A DNA stretch of 64,000 bases from Tsuneonella deserti (GTDB lineage: Bacteria; Pseudomonadota; Alphaproteobacteria; Sphingomonadales; Sphingomonadaceae), in assembly GCF_014644315.1 (NCBI RefSeq), contig NZ_BMKL01000001.1, positions 1-64,000 of the forward strand, read 5' to 3'. Shown in pieces: positions 8,222 through 16,846 of the stretch. Within the stretch, counting starts at the first letter, position 1, and each line of letters starts with the position of its first letter. Both the position numbers and the translations under genes were made by a program. The notes beneath the pieces are model-generated. The model saw only the letters and a list, made by a program, of their open reading frames with translations. It was not told where the DNA came from and ran no database searches.

Positions 8222-8301
8222 TCTGGGCACTTAGCAGGCCGCGGTTCAAACGCCGATATAGTTGCGGAGCGCCGGGTGAGGTACGGACGGACGGGGACAG
8301 C

Positions 8302-9891
8302 ATGGACGCCGACGACGAAAGCGCCAGCGACAAGCGCTCCGACGACGAGCAATCGAAGCGCGCGCGCAGCGAATCCCTTACCGCGGCCGAAGATGTTGTG
8401 CGCGGCCTGCCCGACCTCGCCGCCGAACGGCTCGCGCGGGACTATCTGGAATCGCCCGCCGTCAAGATGGCGCAGGATTATCTGGAGTCTCCTGCGGCAA
8501 AGCTCGCACGCGACTTCGCCAATTCACCCGCGCAGCAGCTTGCCAGACAGGCGGCCCTTGGGCTCGGTCCGAATTTCGGGGCCGCCGATACCGCGCGGAT
8601 GGAGGCCATCCGCAGGGCACTGGAACCGCCCGCCGGTCTCGCCGCCAAGCTCTCCGCATTTGAGCCGATTGCGATCGAGCAGGCCAAGCTCGGCGCGATC
8701 ATGCCGTCGATCGACCCGTCGGTGATCAAGGCGATTCAAGGCCTCGAGCCGCTCAAGATCGATCCCGCGCTCGGCCGCGCCATGCAGGAAGCGCAGAAGT
8801 CGCTGGATGAGATGATGCGGCCGTTCGGCGGTATCGGTTCGGCCATCGCGCATTTCGAGGAGCAGCAGCGCGCGGTGCAGAAATCGCTGGTGGCGTCGCT
8901 CGCCGGCCCGATCGGCGACATTGCCAAGACCGGGCAATGGGTGAGCGCGCTCGCGAGGGCCGACATGCCCGACGTCGCCGGCCTGTTCGGTGGCAGTCTC
9001 GGTACGGCGCTGGACGACGTGCGGGCGAGGATCGCGACCACGTTTACCGGGGCGATCGCCGCCGACCAGGCAAAGATGAGTGCGCTGCTCGGCCTCGATG
9101 GGCGCTTTGCGGCGGAGTTCGAGACGACGCGGCTCAAGATGTCGGCGCTCGCCGGCATCGGCGAGGCATTCGGGCCGCGCAGCAGCCTTCGCCTTGACGC
9201 CTATCATTCGCTGTTCGGCGAGTGGCGCAGCCGGCCGGACCTGCCGGAGAATTTCTGGCGCGACACCCGGGTGCGCAGGCGCATGTACCGCGAGGCCGAG
9301 GTCGACGACGGCCTGATCGAGGCATCGCCCGGCGTGGCGCTGGAAATCATGATAGAGAGCGGTCTCACCGCCGGCCTGCGCTCCGAAGCGAATGCGGTCG
9401 CCGTGTTCGCTTTCGGCGAAGTCTCGATGACCGTGCGCTCGCGCGGCACGCGAAAGGATGCCTATGCGGCGCTCGATCGGTTCGAGCAGGAACTGCGTGC
9501 CTATGTCGCCCGCAAGCTCGAAGAGCGGTTCGGCCCCGACTGGTTCAAGGCACGGGCCTCGAACCTGATCGGCAAGGCAAAGGGGATCCGCAAGGCGGCG
9601 ATGGAGCGTGGCGAGGCGTTCGCGCCCCTGATCGAGTTCGTCGAACTGGGCGAACTGGCCGGGATCGTCCTCAACACCAAGAACTGGGACGAAGTGTTCG
9701 GCGACGTCTTCATCAACCGCGCCGAGTTCGACCACGACATGCAGAAGCTGGTCGCGACGCGTCGCCCGACGATGCATATTCGCCCGATCGACGGCGTACG
9801 GCTGGTGGAGATGCTGTGCGTCATGAAGCGGCTGTCGGAACAGATGACAGACGACGGGGCCTGGAAAGTCGCCGCCGACTCCGACCGCTGA
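8302..9891 (+). CDS. Swt1-type HEPN domain protein with N-terminal 12-residue repeats
   Basis: A 529-residue protein. Residues 44-83 contain three and a half copies of a 12-residue repeat (LARDYLESPAVK, MAQDYLESPAAK, LARDFANSPAQQ). The middle is mostly helical and alanine-rich. The last ~140 residues look like the Swt1-like HEPN domain ('YAALDRFEQELRAYVARKL', 'LGELAGIVLNTKNWDEVF') and include an R-x4-H motif at about 487-492 ('RRPTMH'), the catalytic signature of HEPN ribonucleases. The gene is divergent from a PIN nuclease; eukaryotic Swt1 fuses PIN and HEPN domains. Toxin or defence function is inferred only. Confidence 0.66.
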   Translation: MDADDESASDKRSDDEQSKRARSESLTAAEDVVRGLPDLAAERLARDYLESPAVKMAQDYLESPAAKLARDFANSPAQQLARQAALGLGPNFGAADTARMEAIRRALEPPAGLAAKLSAFEPIAIEQAKLGAIMPSIDPSVIKAIQGLEPLKIDPALGRAMQEAQKSLDEMMRPFGGIGSAIAHFEEQQRAVQKSLVASLAGPIGDIAKTGQWVSALARADMPDVAGLFGGSLGTALDDVRARIATTFTGAIAADQAKMSALLGLDGRFAAEFETTRLKMSALAGIGEAFGPRSSLRLDAYHSLFGEWRSRPDLPENFWRDTRVRRRMYREAEVDDGLIEASPGVALEIMIESGLTAGLRSEANAVAVFAFGEVSMTVRSRGTRKDAYAALDRFEQELRAYVARKLEERFGPDWFKARASNLIGKAKGIRKAAMERGEAFAPLIEFVELGELAGIVLNTKNWDEVFGDVFINRAEFDHDMQKLVATRRPTMHIRPIDGVRLVEMLCVMKRLSEQMTDDGAWKVAADSDR

Positions 9892-10027
9892 GCGCCCTGC
9901 GCGCTTCGTGGTTGGTGCCGGGTCGCGGACGCGTCGTCGCTTGCGCCGCCCGATCGCGCCGATCATCATGGACGCGAGAAGTCGTCGAGACCGAAGGCGG
10001 CACTCGCACAAAAGGGGGCAGGAAATC

Positions 10028-10345
10028 ATGGGCAAGCGAAACCTCGCCATCGTCGGCACGCACGAGGATTTCTTCGCCGACATCCTTGACGAGAGGACGG
10101 GCATCGACCCGTCTCTGGTGAGCCGCTGCGCCTCGGCAGAGGATGCCGCGACCACCTATTTCGACAGCATGTTCAGGAATTCGGACGGCCTCGTCCGCTC
10201 GGCCGTCGTGGCGGTCTGGCCGGTGGCTGGCGGACGCGAAGCGCAGACGGTGTTCGATGCGCGCGCGATCGTGACGCCGTGCACCGAGGCGGACGCAGAA
10301 CCGGGCGAAGTGGAGGTGTTCCTCGACGTGCGGGCGCGGACATGA
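10028..10345 (+). CDS. Hypothetical protein (105 aa)
   Basis: A 105-residue acidic protein of no family I know ('MGKRNLAIVGTHEDFFADIL', then 'AVVAVWPVAGGREAQTVFDA'). The ATG has GCAGGA upstream. Its stop overlaps the start of the next gene (ATGA), so the two are coupled, which supports both. It lies 136 bases after the HEPN gene on the same strand and could belong to its transcript. No membrane segment or signal peptide is visible. Confidence 0.62.
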   Translation: MGKRNLAIVGTHEDFFADILDERTGIDPSLVSRCASAEDAATTYFDSMFRNSDGLVRSAVVAVWPVAGGREAQTVFDARAIVTPCTEADAEPGEVEVFLDVRART

Positions 10346-10530
10346 TCGTCGACAAGGCGCAGATGCTGGCCGACTTCGAGAGCCTGCTCGTGATCGAAGC
10401 GACGGTCGAACAGGCGCTCGCCGAGACCGCGCGGGCATACGGCTACACCGTCGAGCAAGTCCGCTCGGCTGCGACGGCCCGGTTCGGCAACCTCGAGGAA
10501 TACGCCTGGAAGATCGCCGCCCGCCGCTGA
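10342..10530 (+). CDS. Small hypothetical protein (62 aa)
   Basis: A 62-residue helical protein ('MIVDKAQMLADFESLLVIEA', 'AYGYTVEQVRSAATARFG'), too short for confident family assignment. The acceptance evidence is the ATGA overlap with the preceding 105-residue gene and a balanced amino-acid composition. The pattern of helices (acid-rich first helix, then T-V-E-Q-V as in short HTH or UBA-like folds) is suggestive at most. No function is proposed. Confidence 0.58.
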   Translation: MIVDKAQMLADFESLLVIEATVEQALAETARAYGYTVEQVRSAATARFGNLEEYAWKIAARR

Positions 10531-10892
10531 CGTTCGTGCGCGGCGGCTGGTTCGGTGGGCGGCCTATGCGCTTCGCCAGTGCCGGGGGGGCATCTCCTGA
10601 ATGTGCGGGCACCGCCCAGTTAAGGGCGCTCATCCCTGCTATCTCGGCGACGGTCCGAGGGGATGGCGTTCCTCCACAACACGCCTTCCTGCTCCTCCGG
10701 CTTGAACAGGGGTTCGTGCCGAGCCACGCCTTCCCGGCGCGGCTCCGATGCGGGTTGCTCGGTCTTGGTCCTGAACCCGAAATAGGGATGCGGCTTACGC
10801 AAGGCCGGCTCCGCCGAGGGCATCGGCCGTGCTCGCCTGTGGCCATGCGCGCAGGTCCCGGCGGGCGGGCACATGGGACAGCTCGACCATGC
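10531..10892. other. Intergenic stretch without a supported gene
   Basis: This stretch lies between a plus-strand hypothetical gene and the convergent 3' end of the Crp-type regulator. Short open frames exist on both strands, but none has a start signal or recognisable protein. A 7-base G run occurs near 10583. I see no clear terminator. Confidence 0.5.
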
Positions 10893-11615
10893 TCAGCCCT
10901 CGCAGACCTGGGCGGTCGATTCGAGCACTTCCTGCTGCGCGTAGGCGATCGTCCGGCGGCACGAGCAGGCGGCCGCCTCGAGCCGCGGGAAATCGAGGAT
11001 GTCGATGCTGCCGCGCCGGCTGCGGATCAGGCCGCTGCGCTGGAGCGCCGAGGAGGTGACGGCGATCGTCGAGCGCTGGACGCCGAGGATGTTGGCGAGC
11101 TCCTCCTGGGTGAGCGTCAGGTGGGCGCCCCGGTGGCTGCGCGCCGAGGCATCGAGCAGGACCCGGCACATGCGGTGCTCGACCCGGTGGATCGCGGTGC
11201 AGGCCACGAGCTGGCGCGCCTCGATGATCAGCGCCTCGACATGCTTGTGGATCGCCGTGCGCAGGTTCGACGACTGGTCGAACAGCTCGCGGTAGTGGCT
11301 GTCGCGCATGCGCCAGGCATCGCCGCCGATCTGCACCAGCGCGCGGGCATAGCTCAGGCGGCTGCCGCAGGCCTCGAACGCGCCGAACGCGCCGTTTCGC
11401 CCGACCATCCCGCCGCTCACGGTTTCGCCTTCGACGCTTTCGGAGGCCATGCAGATCAGCGTGTCCTCGGGAAACCAGACCCATTGCACCTCGGTGCCGG
11501 TCTCCTGGAGCACTTCCCCGCGGCTGAGCGTCACGCGCTCGAAATGGGGTGCAAAGCGGAGCGCCACCGCGGGCTCGAGTTCGGCGAGGATTTCGTTCTT
11601 GGGAGTAAATGTCAT
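10893..11615 (-). CDS. Crp/Fnr family transcriptional regulator 1
   Basis: A 240-residue regulator with an N-terminal cyclic-nucleotide-binding-type barrel (about 15-125: 'RFAPHFERVTLSRGEVLQE', 'GRNGAFGAFEACG') and a C-terminal winged helix ('LTLTQEELANILGVQRSTIA', then 'LIRSRRGSIDILD'). It belongs to the sphingomonad/rhizobial subgroup without Fnr N-terminal cysteines, so the effector is unknown; cysteines cluster only at the extreme C-terminus. It is divergent from a 69-residue gene upstream of the KaiC-like module. A paralogue of similar architecture lies at 30355. Confidence 0.85.
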   Translation of the reverse strand: MTFTPKNEILAELEPAVALRFAPHFERVTLSRGEVLQETGTEVQWVWFPEDTLICMASESVEGETVSGGMVGRNGAFGAFEACGSRLSYARALVQIGGDAWRMRDSHYRELFDQSSNLRTAIHKHVEALIIEARQLVACTAIHRVEHRMCRVLLDASARSHRGAHLTLTQEELANILGVQRSTIAVTSSALQRSGLIRSRRGSIDILDFPRLEAAACSCRRTIAYAQQEVLESTAQVCEG

Positions 11616-11783
11616 TCGGTCCGCGGGGCCCCTGGCGATCCGGAAGAAGTCCGGAAGCGGTGGTTGATGGATACATGAGCGCCGGGCGGTTGTCCGGCAG
11701 GATTTGGCTCAGCTTGGAACTGGTACCCGCCCTATCGCTTTATGCGGTAGCGACGACGCACCGGCAGGTTGGAGAACGCGGGA

Positions 11784-11993
11784 ATGACGCTGAACGCGGA
11801 AGAACAGCCCCTCAACGTGGACGTGCTCAACGGGGAGGTGGTCATGACCGGCCCGCGCGTCGCCATCGCCCTCAAGCCCGGAGCGGCAACCGAAACGGCC
11901 CGGCGCCTGGTGGCGGCGGCCGACCTCGCCTCGACGCAGGCGGGGATTTCGTTGCAGCAGCTGGACGCAAGCCCGTCGAACGACCTGAGCTAA
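11784..11993 (+). CDS. Small hypothetical protein (69 aa)
   Basis: A 69-residue protein ('MTLNAEEQPLNVDVLNGEVV', 'GPRVAIALKPGAATETARRL') with a short beta-hairpin pattern followed by a helix. The ATG at 11784 follows GGAG and is preferred to a TTG five codons upstream. Its position between a divergent Crp-type regulator and the KaiC-like gene suggests a shared regulatory region, but no function can be given. Confidence 0.58.
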   Translation: MTLNAEEQPLNVDVLNGEVVMTGPRVAIALKPGAATETARRLVAAADLASTQAGISLQQLDASPSNDLS

Positions 11994-12318
11994 CGCCGGC
12001 GCGCGCGGCAGCCGTCCGGCGTCCGGCAATCGGTCGATTCGTCCGGAGAACTGCCCCACCTTTCCCCCTTGCGCCTCAGCCGGCGCTGCGCCCGAAGATG
12101 CCGGTGAGCGCGGCCCCGCAGGTGGGACGCGAGGCACAGCAAGGGCGTAGCGAACAGGTCAGGACAGATGCTCCCGCTTGGCGCAGCGCGATCCCGGCGG
12201 GGGCTGCTCGGCGCGGCTACGCTTAGCCGATACAATCGCTCCGTTCTGTCGGGTAAGAAACACAACGGTTCCCCGCCCTTGCCTATAGCGCACCCTTTGC
12301 CAGCCAAGGGATGCCTCG
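11994..12318. other. Leader region of the KaiC-like operon
   Basis: No gene is supported in these 325 bases. The last ~90 bases are relatively AT-rich and probably hold the promoter of the KaiC-like operon. An AAGGG ribosome-binding site ends 8-9 bases before its ATG. Confidence 0.45.
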
Positions 12319-13824
12319 ATGGAATTTTCGTACCTTCCCACCGCCCTCATTCCGACGGGGGTGCCGGGACTCGATCCGATCCTGGATGGGGGGTACGCTG
12401 AAAACCGTGTGCACCTGGTCGAGGGCCAGCCCGGCTCGGGCAAGACCAGCATGGCGCTCCAGTTCCTGATGGACGGGGCCCGGCAAGGCGAGCTCGGGCT
12501 CTACGTCACGCTGTCGGAGACCAAGGCCGAGCTCTGCGCGGTGGCCGCCAGCCACGGCTGGACGTTCGAGGGCATCGAGATCTTCGAAATGGTCCCGCCC
12601 GAGCTCTCGCTCGATCCCAATGCCCAGCAGACGGTGTTCTACTCGTCCGAGGTGGAACTCGGCGAGACGGTGCGGATGGTCATGGCCGAGGTCGAAAGGG
12701 TCAAGCCCAAGCGGCTGGTGTTCGACAGCCTGTCCGAAATCCGCCTGCTCTCGCAAGGGTCGCTGCGCTACCGCCGCCAGGTCCTCGCGCTCAAGCACTT
12801 CTTCCTTAAGATGGGCTGCACGGTGCTGATGCTCGACGACCTGACGAGCGAGCAGGACGACCTCAACCTCCACAGCATCAGCCACGGGGTGCTGCGCCTC
12901 GAGCAGCTCGCGGCGCTCTACGGCGCCGAACGACGGCGCATCCGCTGCATCAAGATGCGCGGGGTCAAGTTCCGCGGCGGCTACCATGACTTCACGATCG
13001 AGCGCGGCGGCCTGCGTGTCTATCCGCGGCTGGTCGCCGCCGAGCACCATGTCGATTTCGCCGCGGACGTGATCGGTAGCGGGGTGGCGGCGCTCGACGC
13101 GCTCGTCGGCGGCGGGCTCGACCGCGGCACCAGCACGCTGATCATCGGCCCTTCGGGTTCGGGCAAGTCGTCGCTTTCGCTGCAGTTCGTCTATGCCGCG
13201 CTCCAGCGCGGCGAGCCTGCGCTGGTCCTCGTCTTCGACGAAGTGCGCAGCGTGTTCCTGAGGCGGGCGCAAGGCATGGGCTTCGAACTCCAGCCGTTCC
13301 TCGACCAAGGCCTGCTGCACTTGCGGCAGATCGATCCCGCCGAACTGACGCCGGGGGAGCTGACCGCTTGCGTGCGCGATTCCGTCGAGGGACACGGCGT
13401 GCGCGTCGTCGTGCTCGACAGCCTCAGCGGCTATCTCAACGCCATGCCCGAAGAGCATTTCATGATGCTCCAGATGCACGAGATGCTTTCGTACCTGAAC
13501 CAGCAGGGCATCGTGACGATTCTCGTCCTCGCCCAGCACGGCATGGTCGGGCACATGGCGAGTCCGGTCGACCTGACCTACCTCAGCGATTCCGTCATCA
13601 TGCTGCGGTTCTTCGAATCCGGCGGCAAGCTGCGCCGTGCGCTGTCCGTCCTGAAGAAGCGCACGGGCCATCACGAGGAGACCATTCGCGAGTACCGGAT
13701 CAGTTCGCACGGGGTCGCAGTCGGCGAGGCGCTGACCGAGTTCCAGGGGGTTCTGACCGGCGTTCCCACTTATCTCGGCGCGGAATCCGACCTTCTTGAA
13801 GAGGCGGCGGGGCGTGAGGGGTGA
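12319..13824 (+). CDS. KaiC-like double RecA-domain ATPase
   Basis: A 501-residue protein with two KaiC/RecA domains in tandem. Walker A motifs are 'GQPGSGKT' (36-43) and 'GPSGSGKS' (277-284). Walker B-like segments are 'KRLVFDSLSEIRLL' (about 138) and 'VRVVVLDSLSGYLN' (about 365). In cyanobacteria KaiC is the circadian ATPase/kinase. In proteobacteria without KaiA/KaiB, such proteins are usually linked to signal-transduction kinases, as here. The stop overlaps the start region of the hybrid kinase, which is followed by a receiver protein, so the three form one operon. The partnership is inferred from gene order. Confidence 0.9.
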   Translation: MEFSYLPTALIPTGVPGLDPILDGGYAENRVHLVEGQPGSGKTSMALQFLMDGARQGELGLYVTLSETKAELCAVAASHGWTFEGIEIFEMVPPELSLDPNAQQTVFYSSEVELGETVRMVMAEVERVKPKRLVFDSLSEIRLLSQGSLRYRRQVLALKHFFLKMGCTVLMLDDLTSEQDDLNLHSISHGVLRLEQLAALYGAERRRIRCIKMRGVKFRGGYHDFTIERGGLRVYPRLVAAEHHVDFAADVIGSGVAALDALVGGGLDRGTSTLIIGPSGSGKSSLSLQFVYAALQRGEPALVLVFDEVRSVFLRRAQGMGFELQPFLDQGLLHLRQIDPAELTPGELTACVRDSVEGHGVRVVVLDSLSGYLNAMPEEHFMMLQMHEMLSYLNQQGIVTILVLAQHGMVGHMASPVDLTYLSDSVIMLRFFESGGKLRRALSVLKKRTGHHEETIREYRISSHGVAVGEALTEFQGVLTGVPTYLGAESDLLEEAAGREG

Positions 13825-16411
13825 GACGCGAGTCCTGATTTGGGCTCCGGTCGGGCGCGACGGCCCGGTCATCGAACGGCTTCTCGCCGGCGCGGGAATC
13901 GCATGCCTGCCGTGCGGCGGGGTGGCGGAGCTCCTGTCGCGGCTGGACGGTGCGGCCGGGGCCGTCATTGCCCAGGAGGGGCTCGGCGGCGCGGACCTCC
14001 TGGCGATCGATGCCTGGGTCAAGGCGCAGCCGAGCTGGTCGGATTTCCCGTTCGTGCTCTTGGCGCACCGCGGCGGGGCGATTGACCGGCAGGTCGTCGA
14101 CCTGCTCGGCAACGCGACCGTGCTCGAACGGCCGATCAGCCAGACCGCACTTATCTCCGCAGTGCGCTCGGCGTGCCGCGCGCGCACCCGCCAGTTCGAG
14201 GCGGGCGAGCAGGTCGCCGAGCAGCTGCGCATGCGCGAGGCGCTGGCCGAGGAAACCCGCACGCTCGGGATCCTCAACGCGCTCGGGGCGCAGCTCAACG
14301 CCGAGCTCGACCTCGAACGCGTGGTGCAGGCGGTCACCGATGCGGGCGTCGCGCTGACCGGCGCCGAGTTCGGCGCGTTCTTCTACAACCTCGTCGACGA
14401 GAAGGGCGAATCCTACACGCTCTATACCCTGTCGGGGGTGCCGCGCAGCAAGTTCGAGGGCTTTCCGATGCCCCGCAACACCGAGGTGTTCGCGCCGACC
14501 TTCTCGGGCGAAGGGGTCGTGCGCTCGGGGGACATCACCAAGGATCCGCGCTACGGGCGCAACGTGCCGCGCTCGGGCATGCCCGAAGGCCACTTGCCGG
14601 TCCGCAGCTATCTCGCCGTGCCGGTGATGTCGCGCAGCGGCGAGGACCTGGGCGGGCTGTTCTTCGGCCACTCGAAAACCGATGTCTTCGGCGAGCCCGC
14701 CGAGCGGATCATGCTCGGCGTCGCGGGCCAAGCCGCCGTCGCGATCGACAACGTCCGCCTGTTCGTCGCCGAGCAGCGCGAGCTCGAAGAGCGCCGGCGT
14801 GCCGAAGCCGAGCTGCAACGACAGCGCGACGAATTCCTGACGCTGGCCGACAATATCTCCTCGCTGTGCTGGCTCGCCTACGGGGACGGCACGATCTTCT
14901 GGTACAACCTGCGCTGGCACGAATTCACCGGCGGGAGCGCGGAGCGCGCGCGCGAGTGGGAATCGGCGCATGATCCGGAGATCCTGCTCGAGGTTCGCCG
15001 ACGCTGGCAGCACTCGCTCGAGACGGGCGAACGCTTCGAAATGCGCTTTCCGCTCCGGCGCCATGACGGCGAGTGGCGCGAGTTTCTCTGCCGCATCGTG
15101 CCGATCCGCGACGAGGCGGGGCAGATCTATCGCTGGTGCGGGACGCATGCCGACATCACCGAGCAACGCGCCGTCGAAGCCGCGCTCGAAATCCGCGTCG
15201 CGGAGCGCACGGTCGAACTGCAGCGCGCGCTGACGCGGCTCGAGGAGGAAGCGGCCGAGCGCGAGCGGGTCGAGGATGCGCTCAGGCAATCGCAGAAGCT
15301 CGAGGCGATCGGCCAGCTGACGGGCGGCGTCGCGCACGACTTCAACAACCTGCTCACCGTGATCCTGTCGGGCGTCGACGCGCTGCGCCGGCCAGAGCTG
15401 AGCGAGGCACGCCGGCAGCGCTACATCAACGCGATCGCCGAGACGGCGGAGCGCGCGGCGAAGCTGACGTCGCAGCTGCTGGCATTCGCGCGGCGGCAAC
15501 CGCTGCACGAGACCGTGTTCGACGCGGCCGACAACGTGAGCCGCATCGTCGAGATGCTGACCACCGTGGTCGGGGCCAGGGTCGCGCTCAGGACCGAGCT
15601 CAAGCTTTCGCCGGCGCCGGTCAAGGCCGACCTCGTCCAGTTCGAGACCGCGCTCGTCAACATGGCGGTCAATGCCCGCGACGCGATGAACGGCGAGGGT
15701 TCGATCGTCCTCACGGTCGAGGAGAGCGCCGAGATCCCGGCCATGCGGGCGCATCCGGCGGTGCCGGGCCGGTTCATCGCCGTCAGCATCGCCGACAGCG
15801 GCACCGGGCTCGCGCCCGACCAGGTCGACCGCATATTCGAGCCGTTCTACACCACCAAGGAAGTCGGCAAGGGTACCGGGCTGGGGCTGAGCCAGGTCTA
15901 TGGCTTCGCCCGGCAGTCGGGCGGCAACGTGCGCGTCGAAAGCAAGCCCGGGCAAGGCGCGACCTTCACCATGTACTTGCCTCGGGCGTCCGACGAGGCG
16001 GTCCCGGCGGCGCCCGACGCGCGGGCCGAGGCGCCCGGCGGGACCGGGAGCGGCCGCATCCTCGTCGTTGAGGACAACGAAAATGTCGGCGAGCATGCCG
16101 CGCAGCTGCTGAACGACCTCGGCTACGAGACGGTGCTCGTCCCCGATGCCCAGCACGCGCTCGACATCCTCGAGAACGGACACGAGCCGTTCGACCTCGT
16201 CCTCACCGACGTGGTGATGCCGGGCGGGATCAGCGGGCTGGACCTGGCGAAACGGCTGGCGCGGAGTCACCGCGCGCTGCCGGTGGTGCTGACGAGCGGA
16301 TACAGCGACGTGCTGGTCGACGAAGGTACCAGCGAGGTCGAGCTGCTGCGCAAGCCCTACTCGATGGACACACTCGCGTCGCTGGTGCGGCGCGTGATCA
16401 AGGCGAACTGA
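13814..16411 (+). CDS. Hybrid histidine kinase (GAF-PAS-HisKA-HATPase-receiver)
   Basis: An 865-residue cytoplasmic sensor kinase. In order: a receiver-like N-terminus without clear phosphoacceptor (about 5-120), GAF domain (about 150-320), PAS/PAC domain ('FLTLADNISSLCWLAYGDGT', about 340-450), coiled linker, dimerisation domain with H508 in 'GGVAHDFNNLLT', HATPase domain ('NMAVNARDAM', 'GKGTGLGLSQVYGF') and a C-terminal receiver with D799 in 'LVLTDVVMPGG'. GTG at 13814 is chosen; a TTG six codons earlier is also open. Either overlaps the KaiC-like gene. No membrane segment is present, so the stimulus is intracellular. Phosphotransfer to the adjacent receiver protein is likely. Confidence 0.87.
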   Translation: MRGETRVLIWAPVGRDGPVIERLLAGAGIACLPCGGVAELLSRLDGAAGAVIAQEGLGGADLLAIDAWVKAQPSWSDFPFVLLAHRGGAIDRQVVDLLGNATVLERPISQTALISAVRSACRARTRQFEAGEQVAEQLRMREALAEETRTLGILNALGAQLNAELDLERVVQAVTDAGVALTGAEFGAFFYNLVDEKGESYTLYTLSGVPRSKFEGFPMPRNTEVFAPTFSGEGVVRSGDITKDPRYGRNVPRSGMPEGHLPVRSYLAVPVMSRSGEDLGGLFFGHSKTDVFGEPAERIMLGVAGQAAVAIDNVRLFVAEQRELEERRRAEAELQRQRDEFLTLADNISSLCWLAYGDGTIFWYNLRWHEFTGGSAERAREWESAHDPEILLEVRRRWQHSLETGERFEMRFPLRRHDGEWREFLCRIVPIRDEAGQIYRWCGTHADITEQRAVEAALEIRVAERTVELQRALTRLEEEAAERERVEDALRQSQKLEAIGQLTGGVAHDFNNLLTVILSGVDALRRPELSEARRQRYINAIAETAERAAKLTSQLLAFARRQPLHETVFDAADNVSRIVEMLTTVVGARVALRTELKLSPAPVKADLVQFETALVNMAVNARDAMNGEGSIVLTVEESAEIPAMRAHPAVPGRFIAVSIADSGTGLAPDQVDRIFEPFYTTKEVGKGTGLGLSQVYGFARQSGGNVRVESKPGQGATFTMYLPRASDEAVPAAPDARAEAPGGTGSGRILVVEDNENVGEHAAQLLNDLGYETVLVPDAQHALDILENGHEPFDLVLTDVVMPGGISGLDLAKRLARSHRALPVVLTSGYSDVLVDEGTSEVELLRKPYSMDTLASLVRRVIKAN

Positions 16412-16412
16412 C

Positions 16413-16426
16413 GGCGGCCGGCCGCC
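16413..16426. repeat. Palindrome between hybrid kinase and receiver genes
   Basis: A perfect 14-base palindrome GGCGGCCGGCCGCC begins right after the kinase stop. It may form a small hairpin that dampens read-through into the receiver gene 28 bases further on. No U tract follows, so it is not called a terminator. Confidence 0.35.
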
Positions 16427-16454
16427 CGAAAACGACGAAGGTTGGAAAGGCTCG

Positions 16455-16808
16455 ATGAGCGAATTCGAAGGCAAGCGCATCCTGGTGCTCGAGGACGAGC
16501 CGCTTATCGCGATGATCCTCGAAGACGTGCTCCAGGACCTCGGCTGCGCGGTCGTCGGGCCCGTCTACGACGTCGCCGAGGCCGAGGCGCTCGCTCGCGA
16601 CGCTCCGATCGATGCCGCGATCCTCGACATCCATGTCGGCGACCACACCAGCCATTCGGTGGCCGAACGGTTCGCGGAAAGGGGCGTGCCATTCGTGGTC
16701 GCGAGCGGATCCGACGAGGCCGGCGAGCTGCCCGGAGCGGCCGGCCTGCTCGGCAAGCCGTTCAATCCGGCGATGGTGAAGCTCGCGTTGGAGCGCCTGT
16801 TCCCGTGA
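16455..16808 (+). CDS. Single-domain response regulator
   Basis: A 117-residue stand-alone receiver domain: acidic pocket 'LVLEDEP', phosphoacceptor D58 in 'DAAILDIHVGD' and conserved lysine in 'LLGKPF'. There is no output domain, so it acts as a phosphate sink or relay or by protein contact. It follows the hybrid kinase by 43 bases with a GGAAAGG ribosome-binding site and is probably its partner. The 'IHVGDHTSHSVAERF' surface is the form common in alphaproteobacterial CheY-like proteins coded beside HWE or hybrid kinases. Confidence 0.88.
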   Translation: MSEFEGKRILVLEDEPLIAMILEDVLQDLGCAVVGPVYDVAEAEALARDAPIDAAILDIHVGDHTSHSVAERFAERGVPFVVASGSDEAGELPGAAGLLGKPFNPAMVKLALERLFP

Positions 16809-16831
16809 GGGTACGCCCGGGCTCACGACGC

Positions 16832-16846
16832 GGCCGCTCAGCGGCC
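16832..16846. terminator. Hairpin between convergent receiver and DUF2285 genes
   Basis: Arms GGCCGC and GCGGCC around TCA lie 24 bases past the receiver stop and overlap the end of the convergent DUF2285 gene. Position suits a shared terminator, but no U tract is present on either side. Confidence 0.35.

Noticed and set aside
8431..8550. CRISPR-like repeat at the start of the HEPN gene
   Set aside because: The repeats are contiguous 36-base coding units without spacers and are conserved at protein level.
8524..10155. A 543-codon minus-strand frame opposite the HEPN protein
   Set aside because: It spans the HEPN gene, an intergenic gap and another gene without a start signal; it is a shadow.
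10620..10874. An 84-codon minus-strand frame after the Crp-type gene, considered as a transposase remnant
   Set aside because: No recognisable motif, no ribosome-binding site and no inverted-repeat ends.
12283..16480. Long minus-strand frames (684 and 926 codons) opposite the KaiC-like and hybrid kinase genes
   Set aside because: The opposite strand encodes clear domains with motifs throughout. These frames are H/R/D/E/L-rich antisense shadows.
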